Shown piece by piece: positions 1-10,944 of a stretch of DNA of 64,000 nt (its first letter is position 1; each line of letters begins with the position of its first letter). Source of the DNA: Succinispira mobilis DSM 6222 (lineage in GTDB: Bacteria > Bacillota > Negativicutes > Acidaminococcales > Succinispiraceae); NCBI RefSeq assembly GCF_000384135.1, contig NZ_KB913028.1, positions 1,991,298-2,055,297 of the forward strand, read 5' to 3'. Both the position numbers and the translations under genes were made by a program. The notes beneath the pieces are model-generated. The model did no database searches, was not told where the DNA came from, and saw only the letters and a program-made list of their open reading frames with translations.

Positions 1-190
1 CCATTTACTTAATTTATTTTCTCTAATTAGCAACTTAAAACAATAAAAAACATTAAAGATTTTATAAAATCATACGATATGTTATTATAAATATTATTTT
101 TCTAGATACTTTCGTCATTTAGTGTTATTGAATTTCGAAACATAAATTACTTTCATTTGCAAATAAACACAGCTTAAAATATACGCCCAA

Positions 191-219
191 TTAAAGTTTA
201 GCTATTTCTCGTACGACTA
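191..219 (+). promoter_or_regulatory. Possible sigma-28 promoter of the upstream flagellin gene
   Basis: TAAA at 192-195 is followed 16 bases later by TACGACTA at 212-219, which keeps the CGA core of the sigma-28 -10 box (GCCGATAT). The match is weaker and the spacing one base longer than for the second flagellin at 57547-57573. No good sigma-A pair is obvious in the AT-rich 1-274 stretch, so a flagellar sigma factor is the best guess. Confidence 0.35.
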
Positions 220-234
220 CCATGAAATTAACTT

Positions 235-258
235 AGATAGTTTTTAACGACACTATCT
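235..258 (+). promoter_or_regulatory. Leader hairpin next to the flagellin ribosome binding site
   Basis: AGATAGT (235-241) and ACTATCT (252-258) form a perfect 7-bp stem with a 10-base loop, ending two bases before the Shine-Dalgarno AAGGAG (261-266). The position suggests post-transcriptional control of translation. The loop has no GGA, so unlike the leader at 57462-57473 it is not a typical CsrA hairpin. Confidence 0.4.
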
Positions 259-274
259 GTAAGGAGTAGTACTC

Positions 275-3200
275 ATGATAATCAATAATAATATTTCTGC
301 TAAAAATACCAACCGCCTTTTGAGTATTAGTAGCAAAAATTCTAGTAAAAATCTTGAAAAACTATCTTCAGGATTGCGAATTAATCGTGCTGGCGATGAT
401 GCTGCAGGTTTAGCAATTTCCGAAAAAATGCGAGCTCAAGTACGCGGTTTAACTCAATCAGCTCGTAATGCTCAAGATAGTATTTCGCTAATCCAAACCG
501 CTGAAGGCGCTCTAGGGCAAACGCATGACCTTTTGCAACGCATTCGCGAGTTATCTGTTCAAGCGGCTAACGATACTAACACTAGTGATGATCGACAAGG
601 TATCCAAGCGGAAGTTGAACAACTAGTTTCCGAAGTAGATCGTATCGCCAATACTACTGAGTTTAACACAAAGAAACTCTTGGATGGATCCGCCAAAGGT
701 TCTCAAGAAAAAATAGATGGACAAATTCGTATTAGTAACAATTCAGCACTAACTATTCCAGCAACAACCAAAATGGCTCTACAAGAAGCTGCTAAAACAG
801 TTGCTGTTGATGGTGCTTTTATGGTGGCTCGTGTTGATAATAATGGTTTAGAGCAAGAAATTGTAAATTCCTTAGGTAACGCTTTAAATACCGGTCAGAA
901 AATTTTCAGCGATACTAAAACTCAAATTGATGATGTAGTTAGTTTAACAACTAAACTCCAATTAACTAAACCTAGTATTCAAGAAACTGCTCTAGCTATT
1001 AATCGAACTAAATTAGATGATAACCAACTCCAAGCAATTCGCGACGCCGCTGTTCAAACTAAAGCAATTGCTTATAACGCTGTCGAAAAAGCAATTCTAG
1101 CCAATAATGCTTCGCAGACTCTGGCTAATACCGCTGTACAAAGCGCCGTAACAGCCGCTAATAATTTTGCAACAGTTACAGCACCGAACATTTTAACTAC
1201 CGCACACACTACAGCCACCACCGAAAAAGCATTTGTAGTAACTAGTGCTAATAATGCTATAACCGCAGCAACTACTGTAGCTAATAATGCTTTTGCAGAT
1301 GTAAATCTCGGTATTACGGCCGCCCAAGGCATAATAGATGTTGCTAATAACGGAATAAACAATGCGATAACTGCCAGCACTAATGAAAAAAACACTTTAG
1401 AGACCGCTACAAGCAATGCCTTAACTGCAACTGACACCAGCCGAACTAATCTTTTAGCGGTACGTGACGCAACTTATCTTGACGGACTTACCACAAAAGC
1501 TGACTTGCCAACAGCCCTCAATCCTTTACGAGCAGATTTTGGTAATGCAGCAATCGATGCGATTCTAAATGACCCTAACATCACCACCTTAGCCGATGCT
1601 GCCGATCAACCAACTAGCGAAGTAGCGGTTGTTGCCGCGGTTAATAATCACTTAAAAGTCGCTGTAGATTATGCGCTTAATCAAAATGCTAGTGCTAGCA
1701 TTACCGACCCCGCCTTGCTAAGTGCGGTATTAAGCGCAGGCGTAAATGCCGATGGCACTCTAAACACAGCACCTACAGTAATAAGTAGTGCTGCTTTTAC
1801 AACTGCCCTCACTCCACTTTTGCGAACTGAGGCTTTAACTGCCGCTACTGCTGCTGGCAACAATGCTACCATAGCTAGTAACATCAGTAATTTAACTGTA
1901 ACAGCTAGCGCTACTATTAATTCTGCTGCTACCATAAAACTTAATGCTACTTTGATAAACAATGTAACCACGGCTAGCAAAACTGCGGCTGCGGCTGCTA
2001 TGACAACTAGTGACCTTAGCATCCGCACTGCCGCTGCCAATGTTATCAGCACGGGTTTTACCGCCAATACTTTAGCTGGAGTACAGTCAAATGCAGCTTT
2101 TGCCAATGCTGTTCAAACTGTAGGGCGCGCCAACGCCTTAGCCGCAACCGATCCTAGCTTACCTGCGAGCTTGCGCACTGCAATCGCCAACGCTTCTATC
2201 ACAGGAGTTACAGTTACATCTGACATTACCACCAATCCTACCTACATCAATGAATTAGTAAGCTATGTTCGCAATAAAACCAACACCGCTGCACTTGGTG
2301 TTGGCGCAACAACCACCTTTGCCAATGCTATTACTCCCTTAATCGTAGATGCCAGCAGTACAATTAACGCTCCCGCAACAGTTGCGGCAACCAATGCTTA
2401 CAAGGGTGCTGTAAACACTGAAATGCGACAAATTGCGCAGACCACAGCTTTGGCTAACGGTCTTTCTGGAACTTTGTCTACTATTGTCTATAATACAATT
2501 TTAAATACCACTATTCCTCCGGATAACTTAGCTATTTTTACCAACGTAATAGATAAAACAGTCTATCAAGATGCCTTAACAGCCGAACTCCAAAACGAGG
2601 CTTATCTCGTAACCAAAGCCAACGGTGTCAGTGAAAATGTTGCCCAAGCCACACGCGTCCTTATCCAAACAGATGGTGATGAACTTAAAACTTCAGGGGG
2701 CACCGTGATTGATGATTTGTTTGTTAAAACAGATTCTGGTTTTCAAGCAGCCCTCACAACCGACATGCGTAATAGTTCTATTCAAGCCGGAATCGCCTCT
2801 GGCGGTTTGGAAAGTCTCGTACGCATCGCTGCAGAAATCACCACTGATCCAAGCACCAGTATTGTTCCTGATATTGCCGCAATCCGTTACAATTCCAGAT
2901 ATCAAGATGCGGTTCTCAGTGCTATCGAAACACAAATCACAACCATGTCCAAACAATTCCGTTTTGACGCTAATTTAGAAAAATTGCTACTAGCAAACTC
3001 CGAAAAATTTGCCCAAGCTAGCAATAACAAAACTGTAGATCTTATCCTAGAGACAATGCGCAACAATCAAATTTTCCAAGCCACCGAATTAGCCAACAAA
3101 ACTATCGCCGACCCACAACTAAAAGAAAATATTTTGCCGTTGTTATTACAAGACGATTGGGGTACGGTTAATACTACTGATACTATCTATAATACCCCGG

Positions 3201-4009
3201 CAATAGCTCAACGGACCTTGTCTTTGGCTTTAGCCAAAACCGAACAAACAATTGATAATATCATTCCGGCAACCAGCAATCGTTCGGAATTAATTAACGT
3301 TTTAAAACAAGCACTGCTAAATAGTGACAACACCGCCTTAGATAGCGCTAATAATATTTTAGCCAAAGCACCCGTAAAGCAACAATTAGAAATTGCGTTA
3401 AACAAAGCCATGGACAATGAGTTTATTCTCATCAATAACTTAGGTCAGCAAACGCCGCTAGATTTTTCAGACAGCGGTCAGCTAGATTTAAGTAAACATG
3501 TTCTTGGGCTAGAAGGAGCTGGCGCAACCTTACCCCTAGCTTTTCGCGATATGCAAGTGGGCGAGACTATAAGTTTTGTCTTTAGTAAAGCCGAAGCAGC
3601 GGACTTGAAATTAGAAGCGCCTTTTCTTAGCCAAATCGGTGCTAACAGCGGTCAATTTCTAAATATCGGAATAGCCGGGGTCGATACCAACACTTTAGGC
3701 ATTACTAACCTTAACCTAACTAATAAATTTACTGCCCAAGCCGCAATTGAAGTAACCAACAACGCAATTATAAAAGTATCGCGTCAACGTAGTGTCCTCG
3801 GCGCAGTGCAAAATCGCTTAGAACACACTATTAGCAATCTCGGTACAGCTGCTGAAAATCTAAGTAGCTCTGAATCTCGCATTCGCGATCTAGACATGGC
3901 CAAAGAAATGCATGTTTTCCAGAAAAATAATGTCCTTAACCAAGTCGCCCAAGCAATGCTTGCTCAAGCCAATCAAACTCCGCAAGCAGTTGTCCAGTTA
4001 TTGCGGTAA
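275..4009 (+). CDS. Giant flagellin (1244 aa)
   Basis: Filament subunit exported by the flagellar type III system. Residues 1 to about 150 are a canonical flagellin D0/D1 N-terminus ([20 protein letters not shown], then QTAEGAL and [11 protein letters not shown]). The last roughly 85 residues are the matching C-terminal D1/D0 helices ([43 protein letters not shown]). Between them lie nearly 1000 residues rich in Ala, Thr and Asn, against 270-500 residues for a whole ordinary flagellin. A module just before the C-terminus ([19 protein letters not shown]) is shared with the other giant flagellin at 53725-57432. The start follows AAGGAG (261-266) by eight bases. The gene stands alone with its own terminator, far from the flagellar cluster. 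Flagellin identity is certain; whether it is a major or minor subunit is unknown. Confidence 0.95.
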   Translation: MIINNNISAKNTNRLLSISSKNSSKNLEKLSSGLRINRAGDDAAGLAISEKMRAQVRGLTQSARNAQDSISLIQTAEGALGQTHDLLQRIRELSVQAANDTNTSDDRQGIQAEVEQLVSEVDRIANTTEFNTKKLLDGSAKGSQEKIDGQIRISNNSALTIPATTKMALQEAAKTVAVDGAFMVARVDNNGLEQEIVNSLGNALNTGQKIFSDTKTQIDDVVSLTTKLQLTKPSIQETALAINRTKLDDNQLQAIRDAAVQTKAIAYNAVEKAILANNASQTLANTAVQSAVTAANNFATVTAPNILTTAHTTATTEKAFVVTSANNAITAATTVANNAFADVNLGITAAQGIIDVANNGINNAITASTNEKNTLETATSNALTATDTSRTNLLAVRDATYLDGLTTKADLPTALNPLRADFGNAAIDAILNDPNITTLADAADQPTSEVAVVAAVNNHLKVAVDYALNQNASASITDPALLSAVLSAGVNADGTLNTAPTVISSAAFTTALTPLLRTEALTAATAAGNNATIASNISNLTVTASATINSAATIKLNATLINNVTTASKTAAAAAMTTSDLSIRTAAANVISTGFTANTLAGVQSNAAFANAVQTVGRANALAATDPSLPASLRTAIANASITGVTVTSDITTNPTYINELVSYVRNKTNTAALGVGATTTFANAITPLIVDASSTINAPATVAATNAYKGAVNTEMRQIAQTTALANGLSGTLSTIVYNTILNTTIPPDNLAIFTNVIDKTVYQDALTAELQNEAYLVTKANGVSENVAQATRVLIQTDGDELKTSGGTVIDDLFVKTDSGFQAALTTDMRNSSIQAGIASGGLESLVRIAAEITTDPSTSIVPDIAAIRYNSRYQDAVLSAIETQITTMSKQFRFDANLEKLLLANSEKFAQASNNKTVDLILETMRNNQIFQATELANKTIADPQLKENILPLLLQDDWGTVNTTDTIYNTPAIAQRTLSLALAKTEQTIDNIIPATSNRSELINVLKQALLNSDNTALDSANNILAKAPVKQQLEIALNKAMDNEFILINNLGQQTPLDFSDSGQLDLSKHVLGLEGAGATLPLAFRDMQVGETISFVFSKAEAADLKLEAPFLSQIGANSGQFLNIGIAGVDTNTLGITNLNLTNKFTAQAAIEVTNNAIIKVSRQRSVLGAVQNRLEHTISNLGTAAENLSSSESRIRDLDMAKEMHVFQKNNVLNQVAQAMLAQANQTPQAVVQLLR

Positions 4010-4074
4010 TTGCAATTACTTTTCAGTTTAAATTTGCAAACAGTTTATAAAAAATCCTCCAGTTGTTTGAACTG

Positions 4075-4121
4075 CCCCCCAATCGTTAGATTTTTAGGTC
4101 TAACTTATTGGGGGGATTTTT
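4075..4121 (+). terminator. Intrinsic terminator of the first flagellin gene
   Basis: CCCCCCAAT and ATTGGGGGG form the base of a long hairpin, with an inner GTTAGA/TCTAAC stem, followed by ATTTTT. It lies 66 bases after the flagellin stop, so the gene is monocistronic. The AT-rich stretch 4122-4315 that follows holds nothing I recognise. Confidence 0.85.
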
Positions 4122-4315
4122 ACATTAATTAGCCTTGTATATGCAGTCTATATAGTATTTATCTGTATTGAAAAAAAACTTCTATTTTCTTAATATCTAC
4201 TATTGTATCTAAATAAAATAAGTTCAATAATTCGTAGGTTTATTGCAAACGAACCCTAATTTCTCAAATAACAAATCACAATAAATAGATGCATGATATA
4301 TCTCTAATATTGATA

Positions 4316-4735
4316 CTATCTTAACTGTTTCATCATCCATACATGAGGACATCCTTCATCATCATGGATTTCATCTGATGCTACATAGCCATTTTTCACA
4401 TAAAAAGTAGCTGCTCTGACTTGAGCTGATAATTCAATACAACGTCCTTTCCTTTCTATTACTTCTCTTTCTGCCGCTATAAGTAGTTCTCCGCCATAAT
4501 TCTTACCTCTAAATTCCTTTAAGACGGCAATTCTTCCTACGGTATAATTTTGCCTTGCGCCAGAAAAATATAATCTACAAGTAGCAACTGGAATTGCTTT
4601 TTCAAATATTAAAAAGTGTATTGAAAGATTGTCAATATCATCAAATTCATTTTCAAAGCCCTGTTCTTCCATAAACACTTTCATGCGGATGCGTTTTGCA
4701 TCCTCTGGTAATTGTTCATACATTTCAATTTCCAT
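4316..4735 (-). CDS. GNAT family N-acetyltransferase (139 aa)
   Basis: Transfers an acetyl group from acetyl-CoA to an unknown amine. The acetyl-CoA binding motif A is clear: VGRIAVLKEFRGKNYGGELL, with R-G-K-N-Y-G as the Q/R-x-x-G-x-G/A signature. Further strands and the C-terminal motif (ATFYVKNGYVASDE) complete a small single-domain GNAT, with best general resemblance to the ElaA/YjcF-like group. The start chosen is the Met of MEIEMYEQ, because AGGAAG stands eight bases before it; an upstream in-frame Met has no ribosome binding site. The gene is alone between the purine operon terminator and the first flagellin. The substrate cannot be predicted. Confidence 0.85.
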   Translation of the reverse strand: MEIEMYEQLPEDAKRIRMKVFMEEQGFENEFDDIDNLSIHFLIFEKAIPVATCRLYFSGARQNYTVGRIAVLKEFRGKNYGGELLIAAEREVIERKGRCIELSAQVRAATFYVKNGYVASDEIHDDEGCPHVWMMKQLR

Positions 4736-4765
4736 AGTTCTTCCTTTCCACTTCAAACAAAATAA

Positions 4766-4825
4766 GCAACCAAGACTAAATCTTATAGTGTCGAAACACC
4801 GTACCTACGATTTAATCTTGGTTGC
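4766..4825 (-). terminator. Terminator of the purine operon
   Basis: GCAACCAAGACTAAATC (4766-4782) and GATTTAATCTTGGTTGC (4809-4825) are inverted copies with one mismatch. Read leftward the stem is followed by TTATTTTG. It lies 130 bases past the purD stop and directly before the acetyltransferase gene, which fits an end point for the long purine transcript. Confidence 0.6.
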
Positions 4826-4955
4826 CTTATTACCACTCATCCGGTGATGAGCGAAAGCTAATATTAAATTTACAAATAGAACTGTATTAAAATATCGCTA
4901 ATATGTCTAGAGCAACACTCTGCTAAATTAGCATATCCTAATTTATTTGTTTCTT

Positions 4956-6227
4956 TTATTTTAAAGCTCGCCAAGCAATGTCTTTTCGATAATGTTGGCC
5001 TGTAAAGTTAATTTTTTCTACAGCCTGATAAGCCAAGTCTTTGGCCGCTCGCAAATCTTGCGCACAACCAACCACACCGAGCACTCGTCCGCCCGTAGTC
5101 ACTAATTGTTCGGCACTAATCCCCGTACCCGCATGAAATACCGTGGCATTTTCCAATTGTTTTACACTCTCTAAACCGCTAATCGGCTCATTTTTGCGAT
5201 AATCAGCCGCTGGATATCCTTGAGCAGCCATTACTACACAAACTGCCGCTTGGTTATTCCATTTAACTTCTACATCCTGTAGTCGACCTTGAGCACAGGC
5301 TAATAGAACTTCGGCCAAATCACTCGCTAACAATGGCATAATGACTTGTGTTTCTGGATCGCCAAACCGCGCATTAAATTCAATAACTTTTATACCTTGC
5401 TTGGTAATCATTAAGCCTGCATATAAACAACCTACATAAGGACAGCCTTCTGCCGCCATTGCTTTAATCGTGGGCACAAGCACTGTATCTAAACAAAGTT
5501 GTTGTAGTTCTGGAGTTAATACTGGCGCTGGAGCATAAGTACCCATGCCACCGGTATTTGGCCCTTGATCCGCATCAAAAATCCGCTTATGGTCTTGCGC
5601 TGCAACCATCGGCACAATTGTTTTGCCATCGGTAAAAGCAAGCAAGGAAGCCTCTTCGCCTGCTAAATACTCTTCAATAACCACACTCGCACCCGCTTGA
5701 CCAAACTCACTATCTAACATAATTTTATCAATAGCCTCTAAAGCTTCCGCTTCAGTCATCGCTACGATAACACCTTTACCCGCCGCAAGTCCATCTGCTT
5801 TAACAACAATCGGTGCCCCTTGTTCTTGGATATATTTTTTCGCACTGTCAGCATCATAAAAAACACCAAATGCCGCTGTGGGAATATTATATTTCGCCAT
5901 TAAATCTTTGGCAAAGCCTTTAGATCCTTCAATTTGAGCTGCTAGCTTGCTAGGTCCAAAAATATTTAAGCCGCGCGCTTGGAAAACATCCACAATTCCC
6001 GCAACCAAAGTTGCCTCAGGACCGACAACGGTCAAATCTATTGCCTGCTGTTGAGCAAAATCAGCCACTGCTGATAAATTAGTCAAATCTAGTTGCACAC
6101 ACTCTGCTAACTCCGCAATTCCAGGATTGCCAGGGGCCGCATATATCTTACTAACTTTTGCACTTTGGGCTAGTTTCCAAACCAACGCATGTTCTCGACC
6201 ACCACTACCAATAACTAATATCCGCAT
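4956..6227 (-). CDS. purD: Phosphoribosylamine-glycine ligase PurD (423 aa)
   Basis: Joins glycine to 5-phosphoribosylamine using ATP, giving GAR, the second step of de novo IMP synthesis. The N-terminus MRILVIGSGGREHALVWKL is the diagnostic PurD start. The ATP-grasp body carries KADGLAAGKGV, the acidic GGMGTYAPAP loop and IEFNARFGDPETQV, and the C-terminal domain ends normally. Length is typical (about 420 residues). It is the last gene of the purE-C-F-M-N-H-D operon, 35 bases after purH, with ribosome binding site GGGAGG. Nothing is missing. Confidence 0.97.
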   Translation of the reverse strand: MRILVIGSGGREHALVWKLAQSAKVSKIYAAPGNPGIAELAECVQLDLTNLSAVADFAQQQAIDLTVVGPEATLVAGIVDVFQARGLNIFGPSKLAAQIEGSKGFAKDLMAKYNIPTAAFGVFYDADSAKKYIQEQGAPIVVKADGLAAGKGVIVAMTEAEALEAIDKIMLDSEFGQAGASVVIEEYLAGEEASLLAFTDGKTIVPMVAAQDHKRIFDADQGPNTGGMGTYAPAPVLTPELQQLCLDTVLVPTIKAMAAEGCPYVGCLYAGLMITKQGIKVIEFNARFGDPETQVIMPLLASDLAEVLLACAQGRLQDVEVKWNNQAAVCVVMAAQGYPAADYRKNEPISGLESVKQLENATVFHAGTGISAEQLVTTGGRVLGVVGCAQDLRAAKDLAYQAVEKINFTGQHYRKDIAWRALK

Positions 6228-6262
6228 AAGTCCTCCCTTATTTTCCGCCGACTTAATCTAGC

Positions 6263-7801
6263 TTAATGTTTAAAATGACGTACTTTAGTAAACACCATGG
6301 CCAAGCCATGTTCATTCGCGGCATCAATACTTTCTTGGTCGCGCACCGAGCCACCAGTTTGAATTATCGCACTAATTCCCGCTTGATGGGCTGAATCGAC
6401 TGTATCTCTAAATGGTAAAAAGGCATCGGAGGCCAAAACACTGCCTACGCTTTCTGCTCCTGCTTGAGCAATCGCAATATTAGCTGAACCAACTCGATTC
6501 ATTTGTCCTGCGCCTACACCTAAAGTAACTTCTGCTTTAGCTAAAACAATCGCATTGGATTTTACATGTTTTACTACTTTCCAGGCAAATAACAAATCTG
6601 CCCATTCCGCTTCTGTTGGTTGACGTTTACTTACCACTTGCAAATCTTCACGTTTCACAACTAAAGTATCTAATTCTTGGATTAAAATACCGCCCGTAAC
6701 TTTTTTCATATCTTTTTCTTGCCCAGTAAACGCTAGTAAAGGCAATTCTAATAGCCGAATATTTTTCTTCGCCGTTAAAATTTCTAAGGCTTCGGGCGAA
6801 TAAGCTGGCGCAATTATAGCTTCTACAAACAATTTACTCATCTCTAGCGCCGTAGCTTGGTCAACTATTTGGTTTAGAGCAATAATGCCACCAAAAGCGG
6901 ACGTGCTATCAGCCGCATAAGCTTTTAGATAAGCCGTACACAATTGTGCTGCTGTTGCTGTACCACAAGGATTCGTATGCTTAATTATACTAACTGCGGG
7001 TTTATCAAATTCGCAAACTATTCGATAGGCTGCTTCCAAATCTACAATATTGTTAAAAGACAATTCCTTGCCGTGTAGTTGTTTCGCTTTGGCAATGCCG
7101 TATTCTTCCCCTTGCACTGCATAAAAAGCTGCTTTTTGGTGAGGATTTTCCCCATAGCGTAAATCTTGAACTTTAGTCAGCAATAAGCTATCGGCTGCCA
7201 CAAATTCTTCTGCTGTTAAATCTTGTAACAAATATTTAGTTATCGCTAGATCGTACTCCCCGGTATGGCGATAAGCTTCTAAAGATAATTTTTGTCTAAA
7301 ATTTAAGCTAATTTCTTGTTTGCTATTGATTAATTCAATTATTTCCGCATAACGTTCAGGGTTAACTACAACCATTACGTCCTTAAAGTTTTTAGCCGCC
7401 GCTCTAATCATCGCAGGCCCGCCAATATCAATATTCTCTATCGCTTCTGCCTTAGTTACGCCTGGTTTGGCAATAGTCTCTTTAAAGGGGTATAAGTTTA
7501 CCACTACCATATCAATCGGCTTTATGCCATGTGTTTGCATTGCTTGTACATGCTCTTGGTTATCACGAATTGCCAAAATCCCACCATGAACATAAGGATT
7601 TAAAGTTTTAACCCGTCCGTCCATTATTTCTGGAAAACCTGTAACTTCACTAACATAAGTTACAGGAATACCAGCTTGTTTTATAGCCTGCATTGTACCA
7701 CCCGTAGAAATAATTTCCACACCTGCGGCATGCAAACATCTTGCTAATTCAATAATGCCTTGTTTATTAGAAACACTTAATAATGCTCGTTTAATATTCA
7801 T
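6263..7801 (-). CDS. purH: Bifunctional AICAR transformylase/IMP cyclohydrolase PurH (512 aa)
   Basis: Carries out the last two steps to IMP: formylation of AICAR with 10-formyl-THF, then ring closure. The N-terminal cyclohydrolase (MGS-like) domain has [24 protein letters not shown] and [16 protein letters not shown]. The transformylase domain has [16 protein letters not shown] and the C-terminal SDAFLPFRD and QTGGS...DAANEHG segments. Length is normal for the fused enzyme. It lies 13 bases downstream of purN in the same operon. Confidence 0.97.
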   Translation of the reverse strand: MNIKRALLSVSNKQGIIELARCLHAAGVEIISTGGTMQAIKQAGIPVTYVSEVTGFPEIMDGRVKTLNPYVHGGILAIRDNQEHVQAMQTHGIKPIDMVVVNLYPFKETIAKPGVTKAEAIENIDIGGPAMIRAAAKNFKDVMVVVNPERYAEIIELINSKQEISLNFRQKLSLEAYRHTGEYDLAITKYLLQDLTAEEFVAADSLLLTKVQDLRYGENPHQKAAFYAVQGEEYGIAKAKQLHGKELSFNNIVDLEAAYRIVCEFDKPAVSIIKHTNPCGTATAAQLCTAYLKAYAADSTSAFGGIIALNQIVDQATALEMSKLFVEAIIAPAYSPEALEILTAKKNIRLLELPLLAFTGQEKDMKKVTGGILIQELDTLVVKREDLQVVSKRQPTEAEWADLLFAWKVVKHVKSNAIVLAKAEVTLGVGAGQMNRVGSANIAIAQAGAESVGSVLASDAFLPFRDTVDSAHQAGISAIIQTGGSVRDQESIDAANEHGLAMVFTKVRHFKH

Positions 7802-7814
7802 AATTCACCCATTC

Positions 7815-8429
7815 CTATTTTAGAATCTTTACTTGACGGCCTTGAACTGCAATTTTTCCTTGAACATACAGTTGTAAAACCCTCGGGAAAATTTCATGTT
7901 CTTTTTCTAAAATTTTTGCCGCTAAGCTCGCTTCATTATCATCTTCAGCAACTTCGACAATTGCTTGCATAATAATCGGGCCACTATCCATTCCCTCATC
8001 TACAAAATGCACTGTACAACCCGAATACTTAGCTCCATAATCAATTGCCTGCTTTTGCGCCTGCAAGCCAGGAAAGCTAGGTAAGAGCGAGGGATGAATA
8101 TTAATAATTTTTTCTGGGAAAGCTCTAATTACTTGGCTAGATAAAATTCGCATAAATCCAGCTAATACTAACAACTCCACCTTATGGGCTTGCAGACATT
8201 CTATAAGCGCCTGTTCAAAAGCTTCTTTGCTAGAATAATCTTGTCTTAAAATGACTACGGCTGGAATACCTGCCGCAGCCGCTCTTTGCAAAACATAAGC
8301 ATCGGCTTTGTCGGCAATAACTACGCCAATTTGCAACGACAATTCGCCACTACTAATTTTATCTAAAATCGATTGGAAATTACTGCCACGCCCACTAGCT
8401 AAAACGCCAGCTATAATTTTGCTACTCAT
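7815..8429 (-). CDS. purN: Phosphoribosylglycinamide formyltransferase PurN (204 aa)
   Basis: Formylates GAR using 10-formyl-THF (third step). [11 protein letters not shown] near the N-terminus binds the substrate phosphate; AGFMRIL, then [12 protein letters not shown] (with the catalytic Asn and His) and [10 protein letters not shown] (with the catalytic Asp) are all present. It overlaps the end of purM by 8 bases, indicating translational coupling. The folate-independent alternative PurT is not seen in the window. Confidence 0.96.
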   Translation of the reverse strand: MSSKIIAGVLASGRGSNFQSILDKISSGELSLQIGVVIADKADAYVLQRAAAAGIPAVVILRQDYSSKEAFEQALIECLQAHKVELLVLAGFMRILSSQVIRAFPEKIINIHPSLLPSFPGLQAQKQAIDYGAKYSGCTVHFVDEGMDSGPIIMQAIVEVAEDDNEASLAAKILEKEHEIFPRVLQLYVQGKIAVQGRQVKILK

Positions 8430-9486
8430 GGAAGACGCCGCCCTTCAAAATGGCCTCTTTAACTCCACTAGTTATTTGACCTAACTCAAAACAAGCTTCT
8501 TGCTTGTTAGCTAGTTCTGCTTTAATTAATTCTGCTTCAGCTGCATCTACAATCAAAATCATCCCAATACCCATATTAAAAGTCCGATACATTTCCTTCC
8601 AAGGCACATTACCCCACTCTTGCAATTTAGCAAAAATAGCTGGCATTTTCCAAGCCCCTGCATCAATTATCGCACTACAATTTTCTGGTAAAATACGAGG
8701 AATATTTTCATAAAAACCCCCACCAGTAATATGAACCATGCCTTTAATATTAAACTTTTCAATCAGAGGTAAACATAAACTTGGATACAAACGTGTTGGC
8801 TCTAACAGTTCTAAACCCAAAGTACGGCCAAATTCAGGAATTTCGGCGTCTAACTCTAGTTTTTGCACATCAAAACAAATTTTTCGCACCAAGGAAAATC
8901 CATTAGAGTGTAAGCCACTAGATGGCAAACCTAAAATTACATCCCCTGGTTTAATCTGCTCACCCGTAATCATTTTGGCCTTATCAACTACCCCCACACA
9001 AAAACCCGCGATATCATATTCGCCAGTTGCATAAAAGCCAGCCATTTCTGCCGTTTCGCCCCCAATTAGAGCGCAACCTGATTCCTTACACGCCTTAGCT
9101 ACTCCAGCTACAATGTTAGCCACTTGTTCTGAACGTACTTTATCAACAGCTAGGTAATCCAGGAAAAACAATGGTTCTGCCCCTTGCACCAAAATATCAT
9201 TTACGCACATAGCTACAGCGTCTTGGCCGATTGTATCATGTTTATTCATCATAAAGGCTAGCTTCAATTTAGTACCTACCCCATCTGTACCTGACACTAA
9301 TACTGGTTGTTCATATTTTTTATGATTCAAAGCAAACAAACCACCAAAACCACCTAGGTCACCCATTACTTCTGGTCGGTAAGTCGCTCGCACGTTATTT
9401 TTCATCAATTCTACAGCCCGATTGCCAGCATCAATATCTACCCCAGCATCAGCATAGGTTAATTGTGTTTTCTTCTCTTCCGCCAC
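8422..9486 (-). CDS. purM: Phosphoribosylformylglycinamidine cyclo-ligase PurM (354 aa)
   Basis: Closes the imidazole ring of FGAM to AIR with ATP. The signature [20 protein letters not shown] opens the protein, followed by [17 protein letters not shown], the metal-binding [20 protein letters not shown] and [11 protein letters not shown]. The start is GTG, eight bases after GGAGG. The FGAM synthase genes that would feed it (purS, purL, purQ) are not in this cluster and must lie elsewhere. Confidence 0.97.
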   Translation of the reverse strand: MAEEKKTQLTYADAGVDIDAGNRAVELMKNNVRATYRPEVMGDLGGFGGLFALNHKKYEQPVLVSGTDGVGTKLKLAFMMNKHDTIGQDAVAMCVNDILVQGAEPLFFLDYLAVDKVRSEQVANIVAGVAKACKESGCALIGGETAEMAGFYATGEYDIAGFCVGVVDKAKMITGEQIKPGDVILGLPSSGLHSNGFSLVRKICFDVQKLELDAEIPEFGRTLGLELLEPTRLYPSLCLPLIEKFNIKGMVHITGGGFYENIPRILPENCSAIIDAGAWKMPAIFAKLQEWGNVPWKEMYRTFNMGIGMILIVDAAEAELIKAELANKQEACFELGQITSGVKEAILKGGVFHE

Positions 9487-9498
9487 CGTAAAATCCTC

Positions 9499-10914
9499 CT
9501 ATTCAAAAATGTTTTTATTGTTACAGTCTGTAGTTTCTGGATATTCTCCTGTAAAACATGCATAACACATATTTTCTGCTCTTTTTGTCGCAAAAACTTG
9601 GCGCAACCCGGCCATAGAAATATAATGCAAGGAATCTGCCCCAATGTACTCACAAATTTCTTGCTCGGTATGTGTTGCCGCAATCAATTCTTTGCGCACA
9701 GATGTATCAATTCCATAAAAACATGGATAGGTTACTGGTGGTGAACTTACACACATATGCACTTCAGTAGCGCCAGCATCTTTTAACAAGCGTACTATTT
9801 TCCCGCTAGTAGTACCGCGCACAATGGAGTCATCCACCATAATTACACGTTTACCCTCTACTAAAGATTTTACGGCACTTAGTTTCATGCGCACACTATT
9901 AGCCCGTTTCTTTTGTTCTGGTTGAATAAAAGTTCTGCCCATATAGCGATTTTTTATCAAACCTTCTAAAAAGGGAATCCCGGACTCTAGCGAATAGCCA
10001 ATAGCCGCAGGCGTACCCGAATCTGGTACTGACACCACGATATCTGCTTGAATACGGGCATTTTCTTTAGCTAATTGTCGTCCCATTGCCACCCGTGATT
10101 GATATACACATTGACCATCAATTACACTGTCTGGGCGCGCAAAGTAAATATATTCAAATACGCATCTTGCTAATTTTTCTCTTGGCGGCGTAAAGAAGTA
10201 ACTTGTGAATTCTTGCTGATCACTGGAGATAACTACTACTTCACCAGGCAAGACATCGCGAACAAAAGCTGCCCCAATTGCATCTAATGCACAGGTTTCT
10301 GAAGAAATTATATAGCCCGTATCCAATTTGCCAATACATAAAGGACGATAGCCATAGCTATCACGCACCGCAAACATTTTATCATCAGTCATAATAACCA
10401 AGGAAAATGCTCCAGTTAATTCCCGCATTGCTTCAGCAATTTTATCTTCGATAGTTGCTCCACGCGAGCGAGCTATTAGCGTGATAATAACTTCTGTATC
10501 TACACTAGTTTGGAACACTGCCCCTTCTTGAGCCAATTTTTCTCGGATTTTTTTAGCATTAGTCAAGTTGCCATTATGTGACAAACTTAAATTTCCACCT
10601 GCATAACAAACTTTAAGTGGCTGAATATTTATTGCTAAACTAGCTCCCGTAGTTGAATAACGCACATGTCCAATTGCCATATGGCCTGGCAATTCGGGTA
10701 ACCCATCCCGGAAAACTTCCGTTACTAAGCCCATGCCCCGTTTAATGTCCACGTTTACGCCATCACTAACAACTATACCGGTACTTTCTTGTCCCCGATG
10801 TTGCAAGGCAAATAGGCCCAAATAAGTAGTTAAAGCTACATCTTCCTTATGAGAGTAAATGCCGAATACACCACATTCTTCTTTTGGTTTATCTGTTATT
10901 TGATCAAAAAACAC
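9499..10914 (-). CDS. purF: Amidophosphoribosyltransferase PurF (471 aa)
   Basis: Committed first step: transfers ammonia from glutamine to PRPP. After a short propeptide the nucleophile Cys is exposed by cleavage at EE-CGVFGI, the Bacillus-type processed form. The glutaminase domain has RGQESTGI and GHVRYSTTG. The phosphoribosyltransferase domain has the PRPP loop VMVDDSIVRGTT. C-terminal cysteines (MCVSSPPVTYPCFYGID, and a later MCYACFTGEYP) match the Fe-S cluster ligands of the Bacillus class. GTG at 10914 is chosen because AAGGAG lies six bases before it; an upstream TTG would put that site inside the gene. Confidence 0.96.
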   Translation of the reverse strand: MFFDQITDKPKEECGVFGIYSHKEDVALTTYLGLFALQHRGQESTGIVVSDGVNVDIKRGMGLVTEVFRDGLPELPGHMAIGHVRYSTTGASLAINIQPLKVCYAGGNLSLSHNGNLTNAKKIREKLAQEGAVFQTSVDTEVIITLIARSRGATIEDKIAEAMRELTGAFSLVIMTDDKMFAVRDSYGYRPLCIGKLDTGYIISSETCALDAIGAAFVRDVLPGEVVVISSDQQEFTSYFFTPPREKLARCVFEYIYFARPDSVIDGQCVYQSRVAMGRQLAKENARIQADIVVSVPDSGTPAAIGYSLESGIPFLEGLIKNRYMGRTFIQPEQKKRANSVRMKLSAVKSLVEGKRVIMVDDSIVRGTTSGKIVRLLKDAGATEVHMCVSSPPVTYPCFYGIDTSVRKELIAATHTEQEICEYIGADSLHYISMAGLRQVFATKRAENMCYACFTGEYPETTDCNNKNIFE

Positions 10915-10944
10915 AATGTTCTCCTTTTCTCGCCCCAATAGTTT

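Noticed and set aside
1072-2106. Long antisense open frames inside the first giant flagellin (1072-1437, 1681-2106)
   Set aside because: They arise from the Ala/Thr-rich repeats of the sense gene, have no ribosome binding sites and give Val/Ala/Leu-rich sequence typical of shadow frames. The same holds for frames opposite 53725-57432.
4836-4856. GTGATGAGCGAAAGC, resembling a hammerhead ribozyme core (CTGATGA...GAAA)
   Set aside because: The essential first C is missing, there is no room for stem II and no flanking stems I and III with a cleavage site. CTCATC/GATGAG is only a small hairpin.
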